A DNA stretch of 64,000 nucleotides from Candidatus Hodarchaeota archaeon. GTDB lineage: Archaea; Asgardarchaeota; Heimdallarchaeia; Hodarchaeales; Hodarchaeaceae. The stretch covers positions 13,436-77,435 of the forward strand of contig JAEOSR010000154.1 of NCBI GenBank assembly GCA_016840285.1. The letters are read 5' to 3'. The notes beneath the pieces are model-generated. The model was not told where the DNA came from, did no database searches, and was given only the letters and a program-made list of their open reading frames with translations. This document shows positions 33,878-42,894 of the stretch, piece by piece. Made by a program: the position numbers and the translations under genes. Each line of letters opens with the position of its first letter. Position 1 is the stretch's first letter.

Positions 33878-34768
33878 ATGCAAAACATTAAAGAGAAAGG
33901 AAGTTTTCTATTAAATAGAGGTATACAATTGAGCAGTCAGAAAGTACACGCATTTGTCCCATCCATGGATGGTGAATACATCCCAGTTAAATTCACCTCT
34001 CCTGAAAAGGATTTAAAGAAAACCGAGGTATTTATTTTTCTTGATGAAGAAACGCGCCAAATTTTCATTTGGACTGGATCTGAATCTTCAGTTAGGAAAC
34101 GCTTCATCTCCAGCCAAATTGCACGCCAAATGAGACTCGAGAGAGGGATGACACATAGAATATCGACTGAAGATCAAGGAAATGAAACAAGGAAGTTTTG
34201 GGAATTTATGGATGGTCTTGATGACAACGAAATATCCGCTAGTACCCTTTTGGAAGTTTCTCCCCCTTCAATTTCTACTGATCTACCTGATCTTCGACCA
34301 GCCGAAGTAGTCACTCATCCTGCGACTTTGAAAAAAGTTGCTACAATTAAAACACTAACTCCACCTATAGCTGAAACTAAAATTGTCTCTTCTGAACCAA
34401 AAACAAAACCACTCCCAGCACCAATTCAACCAGAACAATATGAGGTGAAATACTTCTGTGAGGAGGTTAACGCTACGGTACCTGAAACTAAAGCTAACAT
34501 GCTTTTTGAGGCCACAAACAAAGATCTAATTTTATCTACTCTTCATATTTCAACAGCAGCTACAGAAGGTAGGATAGCTCTGTATTCTATTCCAAATAAA
34601 GCTAAGACAGTATCTTGTAAATCCAAAAAGCCTACCTTTGCTGTATACTTACAAGAGGGCTCACCGATTTTGGAACTAGATGATCTATATGTCCCTATCC
34701 CCTCAGGTAATTCGATTTATTTCACATGTCCAGCTAATACATTCATTAGCATCAATTTAGAATCATAA
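33878..34768 (+). CDS. Gelsolin-like domain protein
   Basis: A 296-aa protein. Residues about 48-112 look like one gelsolin-homology domain: EVFIFLDEETRQIFIWTGS (the FxLD...IYxWxG pattern of gelsolin/villin repeats), then a basic helix with SSQIARQMRLER. A Pro/Thr-rich linker (about 120-190) joins a beta-rich C-terminal domain (about 195-296) I cannot name. Gelsolin-type domains cap or sever actin; Asgard archaea encode actin and gelsolin-like proteins, so actin regulation is plausible. Only one repeat is visible. There is no signal peptide. It lies just upstream of HMG-CoA reductase. Confidence 0.75.
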   Translation: MQNIKEKGSFLLNRGIQLSSQKVHAFVPSMDGEYIPVKFTSPEKDLKKTEVFIFLDEETRQIFIWTGSESSVRKRFISSQIARQMRLERGMTHRISTEDQGNETRKFWEFMDGLDDNEISASTLLEVSPPSISTDLPDLRPAEVVTHPATLKKVATIKTLTPPIAETKIVSSEPKTKPLPAPIQPEQYEVKYFCEEVNATVPETKANMLFEATNKDLILSTLHISTAATEGRIALYSIPNKAKTVSCKSKKPTFAVYLQEGSPILELDDLYVPIPSGNSIYFTCPANTFISINLES

Positions 34769-34954
34769 TAGCTATTTTAACTATTGCAGGAAAATCGTCC
34801 TTCATCTTTTATCATAGCTTTCAGTTTAGTAGGAGATATGGTCAGAGGAGGAGAGAGATTGTTTAAAAATATCGACTAAAAGGAAATTTAAGTCTTTGTC
34901 CATCACTGGGCTAAAACGTATCTTATTTCCAAAAAGTGTTTAGGATGCTTTAAA

Positions 34955-36271
34955 ATGAGTGATGAACAAAAAATTAGTTCACGTATTGCAGGTTTCTTCA
35001 AAAAAAGCCCTGAAGAACGTCAAAGCATCATCCAGAAGCTTTGCAACCTTAGCCAAGAAGATATAGATTATTTAAAAGAATCTACAAGAATATTAGATAA
35101 AGCTGGACAGGGTCATTATATTGAGAATACCATTGCAGTCATGCAAGTCCCTCTAGGTATTGCTACAAATTTTACTATTAATGGAACCGATTACTTAATA
35201 CCGATGGCTGTAGAAGAAGCATCAGTAGTCGCTGCAGCATCAAATTCAGCTAAAATAGCTCGTGTAGGAGGTGGATTTTTCACCAGTACAACACCTCCGA
35301 TCATGATAGGTCAGATTCAGATGATTAACATACCTGATCCTCATAATGCTCGTGAGACAATCCTAGAACATGAACACGAAATAGTTGAGCTAGCAAATAA
35401 ACAGGATCCTATTTTAATGAAATTCGGAGGAGGTTGCCGAGGTATAAATGTTAAAATCTTACCAAATACTTTGAAAGGATTTATGGTTATTACGGAGCTT
35501 TTAGTGGATGTTCGTGATGCAATGGGCGCTAATGCTGTTAATACAATGAATGAAGCTGTCGCTCCACTATTAGAAACAATCACAGGTGGCCAAGCTCTTT
35601 TAAGAATTATATCAAACTTAGCAGATCGACGTTTAGTAAGAGCAAGAGCAGTCTTCCAGGCTACTGAGCTAGAAACTCCAGATATGAAAGGAGAAGAAGT
35701 TGTTGAAGGCATTCTTAACGCATATGCTTTTGCAGAAGCGGATCCTTATCGGTGTAGTACCCATAACAAAGGTATAATGAATGGTATTGATGCAGTTGCT
35801 ATTGCTACAGCACAGGATTGGAGAGCGATAGAAGCAGGTGCTCATACATATGCAGCGGTCAAAGTTACAGGTAAATACTCTTCTTTAACAACTTGGGAAA
35901 AAGATACAAATGGAGATCTTGTAGGTACAATTGAAATTCCCCTCGCGGTTGGTTTGGTTGGAGGTGTCGCTCGTATTCATCCTCTTGCTCAAATTTCATT
36001 CAAAATACTAGGATTAAAAATTCCTGGTGGAGCTCTCAAATTAGGAGAAGTAATGGCTGTTGTTGGATTAGCGCAAAACTTTGGCGCATTACGTGCCTTA
36101 GCTACCGTAGGTATTCAAGCAGGACACATGAAACTTCATGCCCGCAATTTAGCTGCTTCCGTGGGGGCTAAAGGGACAGAGATCGATAAAATAGTCCAAA
36201 AGCTAAGTGAAAGAAAATTAAAAGTCACTTTTGACACTGTAAAAGAGATTTTTGATGAGATACAGAACTAG
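34955..36271 (+). CDS. hmgA: Hydroxymethylglutaryl-CoA reductase, class II
   Basis: A 438-aa HMG-CoA reductase making mevalonate (or running degradatively) for isoprenoid lipids. Class II marks are MQVPLGIATNF near 63, EEASVVAAASN with catalytic E87, GGGCRGI near 158, K272 in THNKG, D288 in AQDWRAIEAG and H391 in GHMKLH. Class I, usual in archaea and eukaryotes, differs at these places. In organisms where it is the only reductase it is biosynthetic. A bacterial origin by transfer is possible. Single gene. Confidence 0.94.
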   Translation: MSDEQKISSRIAGFFKKSPEERQSIIQKLCNLSQEDIDYLKESTRILDKAGQGHYIENTIAVMQVPLGIATNFTINGTDYLIPMAVEEASVVAAASNSAKIARVGGGFFTSTTPPIMIGQIQMINIPDPHNARETILEHEHEIVELANKQDPILMKFGGGCRGINVKILPNTLKGFMVITELLVDVRDAMGANAVNTMNEAVAPLLETITGGQALLRIISNLADRRLVRARAVFQATELETPDMKGEEVVEGILNAYAFAEADPYRCSTHNKGIMNGIDAVAIATAQDWRAIEAGAHTYAAVKVTGKYSSLTTWEKDTNGDLVGTIEIPLAVGLVGGVARIHPLAQISFKILGLKIPGGALKLGEVMAVVGLAQNFGALRALATVGIQAGHMKLHARNLAASVGAKGTEIDKIVQKLSERKLKVTFDTVKEIFDEIQN

Positions 36272-36288
36272 GAAAAATTCTAGTTCAA

Positions 36289-36987
36289 TTAGCTATCCTC
36301 ATTTAGAAGGTGTAGATTATCTATATAATCTAAACCATCGTCTATCTTCCCATTTTCCTCCCACAAATCTCTTCCCATCAACCTCAACCTACATGTAGGA
36401 CTTAGTAAGTTTAATTTCATCAAGAGATTCACTAAAATTCTCCCAGTTGCTCCCCAAATAATTTCACCTTGATAATCAAAAAAAGGTACCTGAAATGAAA
36501 GGCTATCTCTATAATTCATTTCTTTAATGTAAAACTGTTCGGGAAGAGTTAAATCGGAAATAGGAGTTTCTAACACATAATCGATTTCAGAAGTATGAAT
36601 ATTATCATCATCAATCTCCGTAATGTCTTCGATATACCCAACAACTGGTGTGACAACAAACTTACTTATGGTTAAGAGATCATCAAGTAACCCGATGATT
36701 TTAACTTTTTGGATTCCTAATTCTTCGTCAATTTCTCGTAGGGCTGTAGTTATTATGTCTTTATCTTGATCATCTTCGTATCTCCCTCCTGGGAAAGATA
36801 TTTCTTTTTTATGATAGCGTACATTTTCAGTTCGACGCGTAAAAATTAAAGTCCAAGCTTTCTCACGATAAACGAAGGGAATTAATACCGCTGCTCGTTG
36901 AAAACCCTCTGGAAGATCAATGTTTATGCGAGTATCACTTTGAAGGATTAAATGTAACTCTTCTAGACATATTGGTAGATTTGGCAA
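36289..36987 (-). CDS. Nudix hydrolase, CoA-pyrophosphatase-like
   Basis: A 232-aa Nudix protein hydrolysing nucleoside-diphosphate-linked substrates. It has LIFTRRTENVRYHKKEISFPGG, the extended lead-in typical of CoA diphosphatases (NUDT7 type), then the Nudix box with TTALREIDEELGI near 77-89. The RExxEE metal residues are intact. The start is TTG at 36987. A TTTATAAA box at 37021-37028 lies 34 bases upstream, so the transcript is nearly leaderless. It is convergent with the HMG-CoA reductase gene (17 bases), which is itself CoA-dependent; a functional link is only a guess. Confidence 0.9.
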   Translation of the reverse strand: MPNLPICLEELHLILQSDTRINIDLPEGFQRAAVLIPFVYREKAWTLIFTRRTENVRYHKKEISFPGGRYEDDQDKDIITTALREIDEELGIQKVKIIGLLDDLLTISKFVVTPVVGYIEDITEIDDDNIHTSEIDYVLETPISDLTLPEQFYIKEMNYRDSLSFQVPFFDYQGEIIWGATGRILVNLLMKLNLLSPTCRLRLMGRDLWEENGKIDDGLDYIDNLHLLNEDS

Positions 36988-37335
36988 TTGAAGATCTCAA
37001 TCGAATCCTTTGAAGCTTTCTTTATAAAGTATATTCGTACCGTACCACGTAAAGGGATCTATTGGGCAGAATTAGAGTTCATATGAATGTCTTCGTGCTT
37101 TTTATTGCATGTCTTGTAAATTTGAAAAAAAAATGAGATTGAAAAACAGTATTTTTTAGGTCATTGATATATTTCTGAAAAAAAATATGAGACAAATCGC
37201 GAAACCTTCGCCAATCAACCTCTTAGGTTTACGTCGATTCTGAATGAGTTTTGTTAATTGATCAATCCCTTCGTCAAGGCGTTTGATATGTCAAATAAAG
37301 GTTTCTCGTGTTTTATATAATCTTTGAACTCTCCG
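36988..37335. other. Intergenic region holding the Nudix promoter
   Basis: The stretch holds the TTTATAAA box at 37021-37028 for the minus-strand Nudix gene. The rest, up to the small zinc protein's stop at 37336, contains T-rich runs (for example around 37120-37150) but no open frame or RNA gene I can support. Confidence 0.4.
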
Positions 37336-37545
37336 TTAAAGCTCATCTATAGGTGTAAGATTATGATAAGCTTCTTTTGGTCTATTTCTACCATCAACTG
37401 CTGCTTCAGCTTCTCCTTTAACTATTGCTTCACTTATAGAATCCACTTTTTTCTCCTCACAGTAACAATCAGCACATAATCCTTCAATAAATATAAATTC
37501 AAAGTCAGTAAATTCATCATTACATTTTTTGCATCTACTTGTCAT
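37336..37545 (-). CDS. Small zinc-binding protein (two CxxC)
   Basis: A 69-aa soluble protein. The N-terminal 30 residues have CKKC and CADC, spaced as in a short zinc ribbon; the rest is acidic with the conserved-looking NRPKEAYHNLTPIDEL end. The ATG at 37545 is preceded by a strong GAGGAGGAT ribosome binding site at 4 nt; an upstream TTG in frame would lie inside that site and is rejected. Function unknown, possibly a protein- or nucleic-acid-binding factor. Confidence 0.7.
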   Translation of the reverse strand: MTSRCKKCNDEFTDFEFIFIEGLCADCYCEEKKVDSISEAIVKGEAEAAVDGRNRPKEAYHNLTPIDEL

Positions 37546-37721
37546 TTTAATCCTCCTCAAACATTTTTCAAAGTCAGGAATACTCTCTCTCTTCTTACTC
37601 CTTCTTCTCCTTTTTTTTCATGATAATCACTTATCCTTCCCCCAGATAATAATGAATTACTCATAATTATTCTTTTTAAATTGATGGTTTTTAATTTTCT
37701 TTTAGAATAATGTGATAAATC

Positions 37722-38501
37722 ATGACTAGAAATTTTCTCAATACTGCTACAGAGGCCGCAAAAGAGGCTGGTAAATTACTCCTCGATCTTTATGGGACAA
37801 CAACTAGAAAATTCAAACGTGACCAAAGTGTTGTAACCGAGGCTGATTTGAAAGCAGATAAATTGATTACATCCATCATTTTAGATAAATTTCCTTCACA
37901 CTCAATTTTTAGCGAAGAATCTGGTGAGACAATCAAAGATAGTGATTTTTTATGGATAATAGACCCTTTAGACGGTAGCACCAATTTTAGTGTCTGCAAC
38001 CCTTTCTTTGCTGTTTCTATTGGCCTATTATATAAACAACAACCTTTGATTGGGGTTGTATACTCTCCAATTCAAAATGAATTATTCGTTGCCAAAAAGA
38101 ACGAAGGTGCATACTTGAATGACAATTTGATTAATGTTGATATGAAGGCTACACTTGAGAAATCCTTCCTATCATTCTGTAATGGTAGGGATTCTACATC
38201 TCGAAAAATAATGATTCAAATATACAACCGAATAAAAATGAAAAATAATGTTATACGGCATGTAGGGGCTCCTTCTCTCCAACTTAGTTACGTAGCGTCA
38301 GGACGTTTCGGAGTATTCATTATGCCAGGGATTAATTCCTATGATATTGTAGCAGGGGCTCTAATTGTTCAAGAGGCAAATGGTACAGTTACTGATTTTC
38401 AAAATAATCCCTTTACGATAGATTCTTCGAACATCTTAGCATCTTCACCTTCAATACATCAAACACTATCAAAAATATTGAGTCAAATCTCAGATCAATG
38501 A
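37722..38501 (+). CDS. Inositol monophosphatase family phosphatase
   Basis: A 259-aa Mg/Li-dependent sugar-phosphatase of the IMPase/FBPase-type fold. Metal residues are visible in FSEESGE near residue 63, IDPLDGSTNF near 81-90 and NSYDIVAGA near 207. Archaeal relatives act on inositol-1-phosphate and fructose-1,6-bisphosphate. Archaeal inositol lipids need inositol phosphate, so a role there is possible. Single gene. Confidence 0.92.
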   Translation: MTRNFLNTATEAAKEAGKLLLDLYGTTTRKFKRDQSVVTEADLKADKLITSIILDKFPSHSIFSEESGETIKDSDFLWIIDPLDGSTNFSVCNPFFAVSIGLLYKQQPLIGVVYSPIQNELFVAKKNEGAYLNDNLINVDMKATLEKSFLSFCNGRDSTSRKIMIQIYNRIKMKNNVIRHVGAPSLQLSYVASGRFGVFIMPGINSYDIVAGALIVQEANGTVTDFQNNPFTIDSSNILASSPSIHQTLSKILSQISDQ

Positions 38502-38738
38502 TCCTGTAAAACAACAACTCATGATCTTTTTTTTGTCGCTTTTAGGTATCTTTCTTTAGTCTCATTTTTTATTTTGTGATTTTTCTCATTTTTTTTCACA
38601 TTTACATGTCTCCTGCAATAATCTTTAAGAGTAATTTGATGACTCTTCTTTTCCGCTAAGTATTTAATTTGTAGATATTTAATAAATCCACGCTAAATAT
38701 TGTACTTCACAACTCTAAACGATCTGAGGATTAAGAGA

Positions 38739-39122
38739 GTGCCTTTCATAAATATTTCTTTTGCAGAAGCAAACCAAACTTTACAAGATCCGTCTTTTAT
38801 CGTTCAGTTATTAAAAGAGAAGAAAATTAACCCCAAAGAGGCCAGTCTTTTAGAAAAATTAGGACTTTATTCCAGGAATCGCCTTCCTGAAGTACTTAAT
38901 GAAATCAGGACACTTTGTGAACAATCATTTGGAGTAAAAGCTGATGATGCCTATCAAAGATTGTCACGCTTTGTTAAAAGCCAAAATAAGCGTGTATCCT
39001 GGGTTATTTTCTCGAGAACATTCCAGTCTATTCAGTATGATGACCGAAATCCTCTAGAAGACTACAATCCTCGGGTATCAGAAGTGTTAACTATTACTTC
39101 AAAATTTAAAATCATTAAATGA
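38739..39122 (+). CDS. Helical protein of unknown function, first of a three-gene operon
   Basis: About 127 residues, mostly helical and charged (LLKEKKINPKEASLLEKLG, NEIRTLCEQSFG), with a beta tail. No family recognised. I choose GTG 38739, preceded by GAGGATTA; a TTG at 38700 adds 13 residues but has no binding site. Its TGA overlaps the ATG of the next gene (ATGA), so translation is coupled. It thus belongs with the SNAP/TPR-like and longin-like proteins behind it. Confidence 0.65.
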   Translation: MPFINISFAEANQTLQDPSFIVQLLKEKKINPKEASLLEKLGLYSRNRLPEVLNEIRTLCEQSFGVKADDAYQRLSRFVKSQNKRVSWVIFSRTFQSIQYDDRNPLEDYNPRVSEVLTITSKFKIIK

Positions 39123-40906
39123 GCAATAAAGTGACTCGAATGCAGCTTTCAGATTGTGAGGAATTAGTGGACGAAGCTACGGAAGCTTCTAAACATTCTC
39201 TCGATGTATCAGCCAAGATTTTCGAAGATGCAGCTAAATGTTTTGATAAACTAGGAGATCGAAAAAAAGCAGGTCAATATCTCACATTAGCTGGAGATTT
39301 TTTCCTTGATTTGGACAATAAAGAGAAAGCAGCCACTTGTTATGGAAAAGCAATTATGCGGCATTTGATGAACGATGATATAAGTACAGCTGAAATTCTA
39401 CTTGAGAAAGGAAAGGAATATGGATTTTCCTCATCAACCCATCAGTATAGAATTGCATTAGATGCATTAGAAAGACAAACCAAAACAAAAATTGAAGAAG
39501 AGAAATCTGAGGAATCTGCGACTGAAGTTGAAACCCTACCAGATATTGATATTCTACCAGTCGAAGAAGAAGAGGAGGATTTAATCCCTCTTGAATCTGA
39601 TTTATTTTCTCTTGATGAAGAGGTTCAACCAAAAAAACAAGATTTCATCATTCCTCAGCTTGAAAAAGAACAACGCTCAACCTTAAGTTCATTTGCTATG
39701 CTTGCAGCTGTATCACAGGCAACAAGGGAAAAATTAACTCAAGAAATACAGACTAATGCATTTGTCAAGAATAAATCTGGAGAATCACAATTTTTAGAAC
39801 CTCAATTTAAATTAAATCCTGTCCAACCTATTGAAACTTCAACTGATTCTAATGACAAATTTATTAGCGATCGGTCTACTGAAGTAGAAACTGAGGAAGA
39901 ATTAGCCCCTCCTGAATCCTTAGAAAATACAGATACTCTTGATTTAGATTATGCTGCAAAAGCGGAAATTACAAACGAATTTGAGGATGAACTAATTGAT
40001 ATTGAAATTGTTAACACCATTCCTTTCAGTTTTGAAGTAGTTAATATTAAAACAGACTTTGAATTGGATGAAAAAAAGCCAACGAGTGAGGGATTGGTTT
40101 TTACCTGGAAAAAAGATAGGATTGAACCAGGGGAGAAGATTTTTGTCGAATATATATTAAGAAAACGTGTAGAACGATCAATAATTTTACGAAAAGAAAA
40201 CAAAGTTTCTGTTGTTAACTTATATCATTCAGTACAGCAACAACTGCAAGCTAACTTAGATTTTGTAAACACATCAGGAAAAGTGTTTCATGAAATCTTG
40301 GTAGAGGATGTTATCCCTCCTGAACTAATTGTAAACAAAACAAAGACGAATAAAAAAATTAAACCTGTAACAATCCCTACCCATGATAGTACCCTCTATC
40401 GATGGATTTTTAGCAGTCTCAGCCCTGGTGATAACTTCTCAGTTTCTTATGATTTTCGAGAAAAACCTCTGACTAGACACTATAAAGATGAAATTGATTG
40501 TGCTGATGGTTTAGTTCGTATCGAAAAGATATCTCAACCTATTGTAGACTCAAACCAGTATGAATATCTGTGGCTTTTTTCCGTGGAAAAACCAATACCA
40601 GGAGACATTACTATTATAGATCGAATCCCTTCAGATTATAGCCTCTTATTAGTAGATCCACCTCATTTAAATCCCTCAATAAAGAAAGAAAAAACTCATC
40701 AAGTACTTACTTGGCGATTAAGCCATGAAGACGTCCCTACAATAGTCATCTTGAGAATAAGTGGAGATGAATCCTTTACTCCCCTAGCACCATCCTTAGA
40801 ATTCGCTAGTGGAGATGAAATCCAACTTGTTGAACGATCAACATTATCAGAGAAAAAATTAGTCGATATCCGTCGTCTAAGTCAAAGCTTGAAGGAGTCA
40901 AACTGA
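39119..40906 (+). CDS. SNAP/TPR-like helical domain plus beta-sandwich repeats
   Basis: A 595-aa cytosolic protein. The N-terminal 120 residues hold helical hairpins with AAKCFDKLGDRKKAGQYLTL and AATCYGKAIM, similar in style to alpha-SNAP helices. An acidic linker (about 125-285) follows. The rest (about 290-590) holds three beta-sandwich modules, each with a W-containing strand and a proline turn (EDVIPPEL, SSLSPGDNFSVSY, VEKPIPGDITIIDRIP), like DUF11-type Ig folds but intracellular. No enzyme motif. Coupled to the genes on both sides. An adaptor or trafficking role is inferred. Confidence 0.7.
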   Translation: MSNKVTRMQLSDCEELVDEATEASKHSLDVSAKIFEDAAKCFDKLGDRKKAGQYLTLAGDFFLDLDNKEKAATCYGKAIMRHLMNDDISTAEILLEKGKEYGFSSSTHQYRIALDALERQTKTKIEEEKSEESATEVETLPDIDILPVEEEEEDLIPLESDLFSLDEEVQPKKQDFIIPQLEKEQRSTLSSFAMLAAVSQATREKLTQEIQTNAFVKNKSGESQFLEPQFKLNPVQPIETSTDSNDKFISDRSTEVETEEELAPPESLENTDTLDLDYAAKAEITNEFEDELIDIEIVNTIPFSFEVVNIKTDFELDEKKPTSEGLVFTWKKDRIEPGEKIFVEYILRKRVERSIILRKENKVSVVNLYHSVQQQLQANLDFVNTSGKVFHEILVEDVIPPELIVNKTKTNKKIKPVTIPTHDSTLYRWIFSSLSPGDNFSVSYDFREKPLTRHYKDEIDCADGLVRIEKISQPIVDSNQYEYLWLFSVEKPIPGDITIIDRIPSDYSLLLVDPPHLNPSIKKEKTHQVLTWRLSHEDVPTIVILRISGDESFTPLAPSLEFASGDEIQLVERSTLSEKKLVDIRRLSQSLKESN

Positions 40907-40928
40907 ACCTCGTAAACTACCGAATATT

Positions 40929-42863
40929 ATGGAAACACCAAGAATGGATCTTACAATCCTAGCAGTTCATTGGGATGATATTTCGGGCCCATCTATCATC
41001 TCTTTATTCCCGCATACAACGTTAAACGATCCTGAATCTGTTGCATTGCAGATTTATCTTGCATCAGTGACAATTTTTGGCCAACATGGAAACTCACAAA
41101 GGACAGAATTTTCTGTTCCTTTGTTAAGCCTAGGTCAAGATATCACAGCCCGCGTCGCCTTCGATTCGTGGCCAGATACATCTTTACGGGGAAAAGAACG
41201 TCCATTCTTTTTAGCATTTTTGACAGATCAGACTACAGGGGAAACGCTTAAATCTCATCTTAATAATTTCATTTTTAAATATCTAGATACTCTGAAGGAC
41301 GAGAAATCAAATTTTTCTGCACAACAAGCCTGGGAAGCCATAATCAAAACATTTCAAGCTCTTGAGGAAAAGGAAAAATTTGATGCCATAACTTTCGAAG
41401 TTGATTCTGAGTATGCTATTCCACGAGCTCTTGAGGATCTGGAAACAGCTAACGATGCTTGGGAGAGCCTCAAAGACAGAAATCAATTATGGGCCGCTTT
41501 ACGTGTAGCAAATCGATTAGAAAATGTTGATGATAAAGGAGCAGGATCAGCTTTCACCTTGGTTGGTAGAATCCTCTTAACGGGTAACAGTTATCGAGAA
41601 GCAGGGGAAGCTTTTGAAAAAGCTACAAATTGTTACAATCGGGTTAGATTATTTGAGGAAGCTGGGGAAACTTCATACTTTGCAGGTAAATGTGCTTATC
41701 ATTTACAAGAATATGAAAGAGCTATTGAACTTATTCAAGCTGCAACCCTATGGATTAAAGATCCTGCATCAATCGCGTCACTTAATTATGATATGGGTAT
41801 TGTACTACATGAACAATCTCGTTATGAAGAATCAAATGCATGTTTTGAGAAAGCAGTCAGGTTAGCGACAGAAATAGATAAACAGATTGCAGCAGAATAT
41901 TCCTCTACTTTTGCTAGCAGATTAATGTATCAAGCTGAAAAAGAAAAGGAAGAAAATCCTGCTTATGCTCTTGGATTAATCCGAAGATCGGCTGACCAAC
42001 GAGAAGAAGCCTCTCGTTTACTACAGCTGACAGAAGAAGGCACTCATAATGCAGCTACGTCGTTGATTTTAGCTGTAAGTGCATACTTCTCACTTGGGAA
42101 TAAAGAAAAAGGGATTACATTGCTCGAGGAAGCAACAAATCTTTTTATTGAAGCTGAAGATTACATTTCTGCAAGTAGGTCTTTATATGATGGCGCTCGA
42201 ATGATTAGAGATGAGAAAAGATCCTATGAACTACTATCCCGAGCTATAGCCTTACTAGAGGAACAAGAGGTTAATATTCAAGAGTACAGGCTAATGGGAT
42301 TAATTTCTTTTGAAAAGGGAAAACTAGAGGGAAAAATGAATCAGCTTTCAACCGCACTTGGCTCATTCGAGAACGCCCTCAAATTCTTAACAAAATCGAA
42401 TGTCCCTGATCTAGATCTTAATCCCATTCATATTCAATACGCTAACACTCTCTTTAAACTGGAGGATTTTGAAAAGGCTGCAGAATTCTTTCTCACTGGT
42501 ACAAAAGGGTTATCCTCACTTCCTCCAACAGAAGTAGTTGTCGATCAAAAGAGGAAAACCTTGATGAATGCTTTGATTAGTTTACGTCGAGCAAGTTCTG
42601 CTTACCATAATGCAGCAACCATTATTCTAAAAGAAAAAGATGAAACCCATGCAATCACGATGTTTGCTCATTCTGTTTCTCTTCTACTAGACTGGGCGGG
42701 AAATAATTCTAAAGATAACCAAGGAGAAGTGACAAAAGTTATTGAAACCCGTATTTCCCGTTTATCGGTAAAAAAAGACCTTCTGTTACTCGCAGAGTCT
42801 AAATTCAAGATAGATTCTATGATTGAAAGTTTAAAAATGGCTCTTCAGACTTTTCGTACTTAA
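40929..42863 (+). CDS. Longin-like N-terminal domain fused to TPR/SNAP-like helices
   Basis: A 644-aa protein. Residues 5-115 look like a longin/roadblock-type fold: ILAVHWDDISGPSIISLFP resembles the WDxxxGP start of DENN/C9orf72-type longin domains, followed by helix-strand elements to PFFLAFLTDQT. The rest is a helical array of TPR/SNAP type (SYREAGEAFEKATNCYN, ETSYFAGKCAYHLQEY, SYDMGIV-like turns). Longin domains regulate small GTPases and vesicle trafficking in eukaryotes. With the SNAP-like gene just upstream (22-base gap) the operon looks like trafficking machinery. The longin assignment needs a structure prediction. Confidence 0.6.
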   Translation: METPRMDLTILAVHWDDISGPSIISLFPHTTLNDPESVALQIYLASVTIFGQHGNSQRTEFSVPLLSLGQDITARVAFDSWPDTSLRGKERPFFLAFLTDQTTGETLKSHLNNFIFKYLDTLKDEKSNFSAQQAWEAIIKTFQALEEKEKFDAITFEVDSEYAIPRALEDLETANDAWESLKDRNQLWAALRVANRLENVDDKGAGSAFTLVGRILLTGNSYREAGEAFEKATNCYNRVRLFEEAGETSYFAGKCAYHLQEYERAIELIQAATLWIKDPASIASLNYDMGIVLHEQSRYEESNACFEKAVRLATEIDKQIAAEYSSTFASRLMYQAEKEKEENPAYALGLIRRSADQREEASRLLQLTEEGTHNAATSLILAVSAYFSLGNKEKGITLLEEATNLFIEAEDYISASRSLYDGARMIRDEKRSYELLSRAIALLEEQEVNIQEYRLMGLISFEKGKLEGKMNQLSTALGSFENALKFLTKSNVPDLDLNPIHIQYANTLFKLEDFEKAAEFFLTGTKGLSSLPPTEVVVDQKRKTLMNALISLRRASSAYHNAATIILKEKDETHAITMFAHSVSLLLDWAGNNSKDNQGEVTKVIETRISRLSVKKDLLLLAESKFKIDSMIESLKMALQTFRT

Positions 42864-42894
42864 ATTCACACTCTATTTCTTCATTTAAGGCTAG

